Source of the DNA: an uncultured Eggerthellaceae bacterium
GTDB taxonomy: Bacteria; Actinomycetota; Coriobacteriia; Coriobacteriales; Eggerthellaceae
DNA: 6,448 bases
Direction: 5' to 3'
Assembly: GCA_934630485.1 (NCBI GenBank)
Contig: CAKTWD010000091.1
Location: 1 to 6,448, forward strand
Shown here: positions 5,872 to 6,448 of the stretch, piece after piece
Numbering within the stretch: the stretch's first letter is position 1
Layout of the letters: every line of letters begins with the position of its first letter
Made by a program: the position numbers and the translations under genes
The notes under the pieces: model-generated
What the model saw: only the letters and a program-made list of their open reading frames with translations
What the model was told of the DNA's origin: nothing
Databases searched by the model: none

Positions 5872-5926
5872 GAAGCCTAAGCCAGCCGCGTAGGTCTATA
5901 GACAGGTGCCTGGCTTAGGTTTCTTT
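5872..5926 (+). terminator. long inverted repeat after proS, possible first terminator
   Basis: Bases 5872-5885 (GAAGCCTAAGCCAG) pair with 5910-5923 (CTGGCTTAGGTTTC) in a 14-bp stem with one G-U pair, closing a 24-nt loop. The loop holds a perfect 10-bp palindrome, GTCTATAGAC (5894-5903), and the start of a second GACAGGTGCC copy. The tail TTTCTTT overlaps the stem end, so it is a weaker terminator than the next hairpin; a mobile REP-like repeat is an alternative reading. Confidence 0.5.
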
Positions 5927-5938
5927 GTTGGTTCACGG

Positions 5939-5973
5939 GCGGCGTCGGCTGGTGTCGGCGCCGCGTTTCTTTT
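5939..5973 (+). terminator. intrinsic terminator or attenuator just upstream of the HAD gene
   Basis: A 10-bp GC-rich stem pairs 5939-5948 (GCGGCGTCGG) with 5955-5964 (TCGGCGCCGC), two G-U pairs, 6-nt loop, followed by GTTTCTTTT (5965-5973). The T-tract runs directly into the Shine-Dalgarno of the next gene (GAAGGGAG, 5974-5981). It would end proS transcripts and, unless a promoter lies in the few bases after it, would also limit expression of the HAD gene. Confidence 0.65.
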
Positions 5974-5985
5974 GAAGGGAGCTCC

Positions 5986-6448
5986 ATGGCTTCGGTTATC
6001 CTGCCCTCTGGCAAAGAGACGCCCGTCTCTGCAGTGCTGTTCGACAACGACGGTACGCTGGTCGATACGCACGACCTTTTGCTGACGTCGTTCCAGTACG
6101 CCACTAAAGAGGTTTTAGGGGAGGTGTTCTCTGAAGAGATGTACATGAAGGGCGTCGGTACCCCTTTGGCTGATCAGATGTTCGACTTCACCGACGACCC
6201 CGCTGAAGCTGAGAAGCTTCTGAGCGTTTACCGCAAGTACAACAAGTCCATCCATGATCGGATGATCAAGCCGTTCGAGGGCATGGATCAGGCGCTGGCG
6301 CAGCTGAAGGACGCCGGTTTGAGGCTTGGCGTGGTCACTTCGAAGCTGCATTCCCTGGCATGGCATGGCCTGGAGGTCACGGGCTTGTCGTCGTATTTCG
6401 ACTTTCTGATCGGCCCAGACGATTTCCCCAAGCACAAGCCTGAGCCTG
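5986..6448 (+). CDS. HAD-superfamily phosphatase, PpaX/Gph-like (3' end outside window)
   Basis: The frame opens at ATG 5986, with GAAGGGAG (5974-5981) four bases upstream, and stays open to the window end, giving 154 residues of an expected 210-230. HAD motif I is VLFDNDGTLVDT, with nucleophile Asp20 and acid/base Asp22; a helical subfamily-I cap follows (about 28-100); motif II is GVVTSK (Thr118 or Ser119 region), and motif III is KHKPEP near the edge (Lys151). The acidic motif IV lies beyond the window. The cap segment VYRKYNKSIHDRMIKPFEGM and the VTSK motif resemble PpaX-type pyrophosphatases (B. subtilis PpaX) and phosphoglycolate phosphatases; the substrate cannot be decided from sequence alone, so no symbol is given. 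The N-terminus has about 15 residues before motif I, slightly long. A terminator-like hairpin separates it from proS, so it is probably not a simple operon member. Confidence 0.9.
   Translation, partial: MASVILPSGKETPVSAVLFDNDGTLVDTHDLLLTSFQYATKEVLGEVFSEEMYMKGVGTPLADQMFDFTDDPAEAEKLLSVYRKYNKSIHDRMIKPFEGMDQALAQLKDAGLRLGVVTSKLHSLAWHGLEVTGLSSYFDFLIGPDDFPKHKPEP

Overview
This 6.4-kb window is a chromosomal housekeeping locus from a moderately GC-rich bacterium, most likely a gut-type Actinomycetota of the class Coriobacteriia (Eggerthella/Slackia-like). That placement is inferred from the protein style, the gene order dxr - rseP - ispG - proS, and an unusual PDZ-less site-2 protease; no marker RNA is present to confirm it.

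Layout. Bases 1-609 hold the C-terminal half of dxr (MEP isoprenoid pathway), closed by a strong intrinsic terminator at 729-761. On the opposite strand, 782-1240 encodes a small DUF2442 + XRE helix-turn-helix protein that interrupts the otherwise co-directional cluster; it has its own good sigma-70-like promoter (1415-1443) and a leader of about 170 nt with alternative base pairings. An AT-rich intergenic stretch then leads to rseP (1585-2694, TTG start), ispG (2884-3948) and proS (4045-5799), all on the plus strand. A structured 186-nt gap containing tandem terminator-like hairpins and repeated GACAGGTGCC-type motifs precedes a PpaX-like HAD phosphatase gene (5986 to the window end, truncated).

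How the genes fit together. Dxr and IspG are the second and penultimate enzymes of the non-mevalonate route to IPP/DMAPP. RseP is an intramembrane zinc protease of regulated intramembrane proteolysis. ProS charges tRNA-Pro. Linking these to lipid and translation genes is a common bacterial arrangement.

Most notable points: (1) the RseP homologue lacks the PDZ domain expected after its second membrane segment and instead carries a winged-helix-like domain in the cytosolic loop between membrane segments 1 and 2; (2) the gaps after rseP and after proS appear to hold diverged copies of one small hairpin-bearing intergenic element; (3) a terminator-like hairpin sits directly against the ribosome-binding site of the HAD gene; (4) the solitary DUF2442-HTH gene has a potentially switching leader. 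I see no tRNA, rRNA, CRISPR array or intact insertion sequence.
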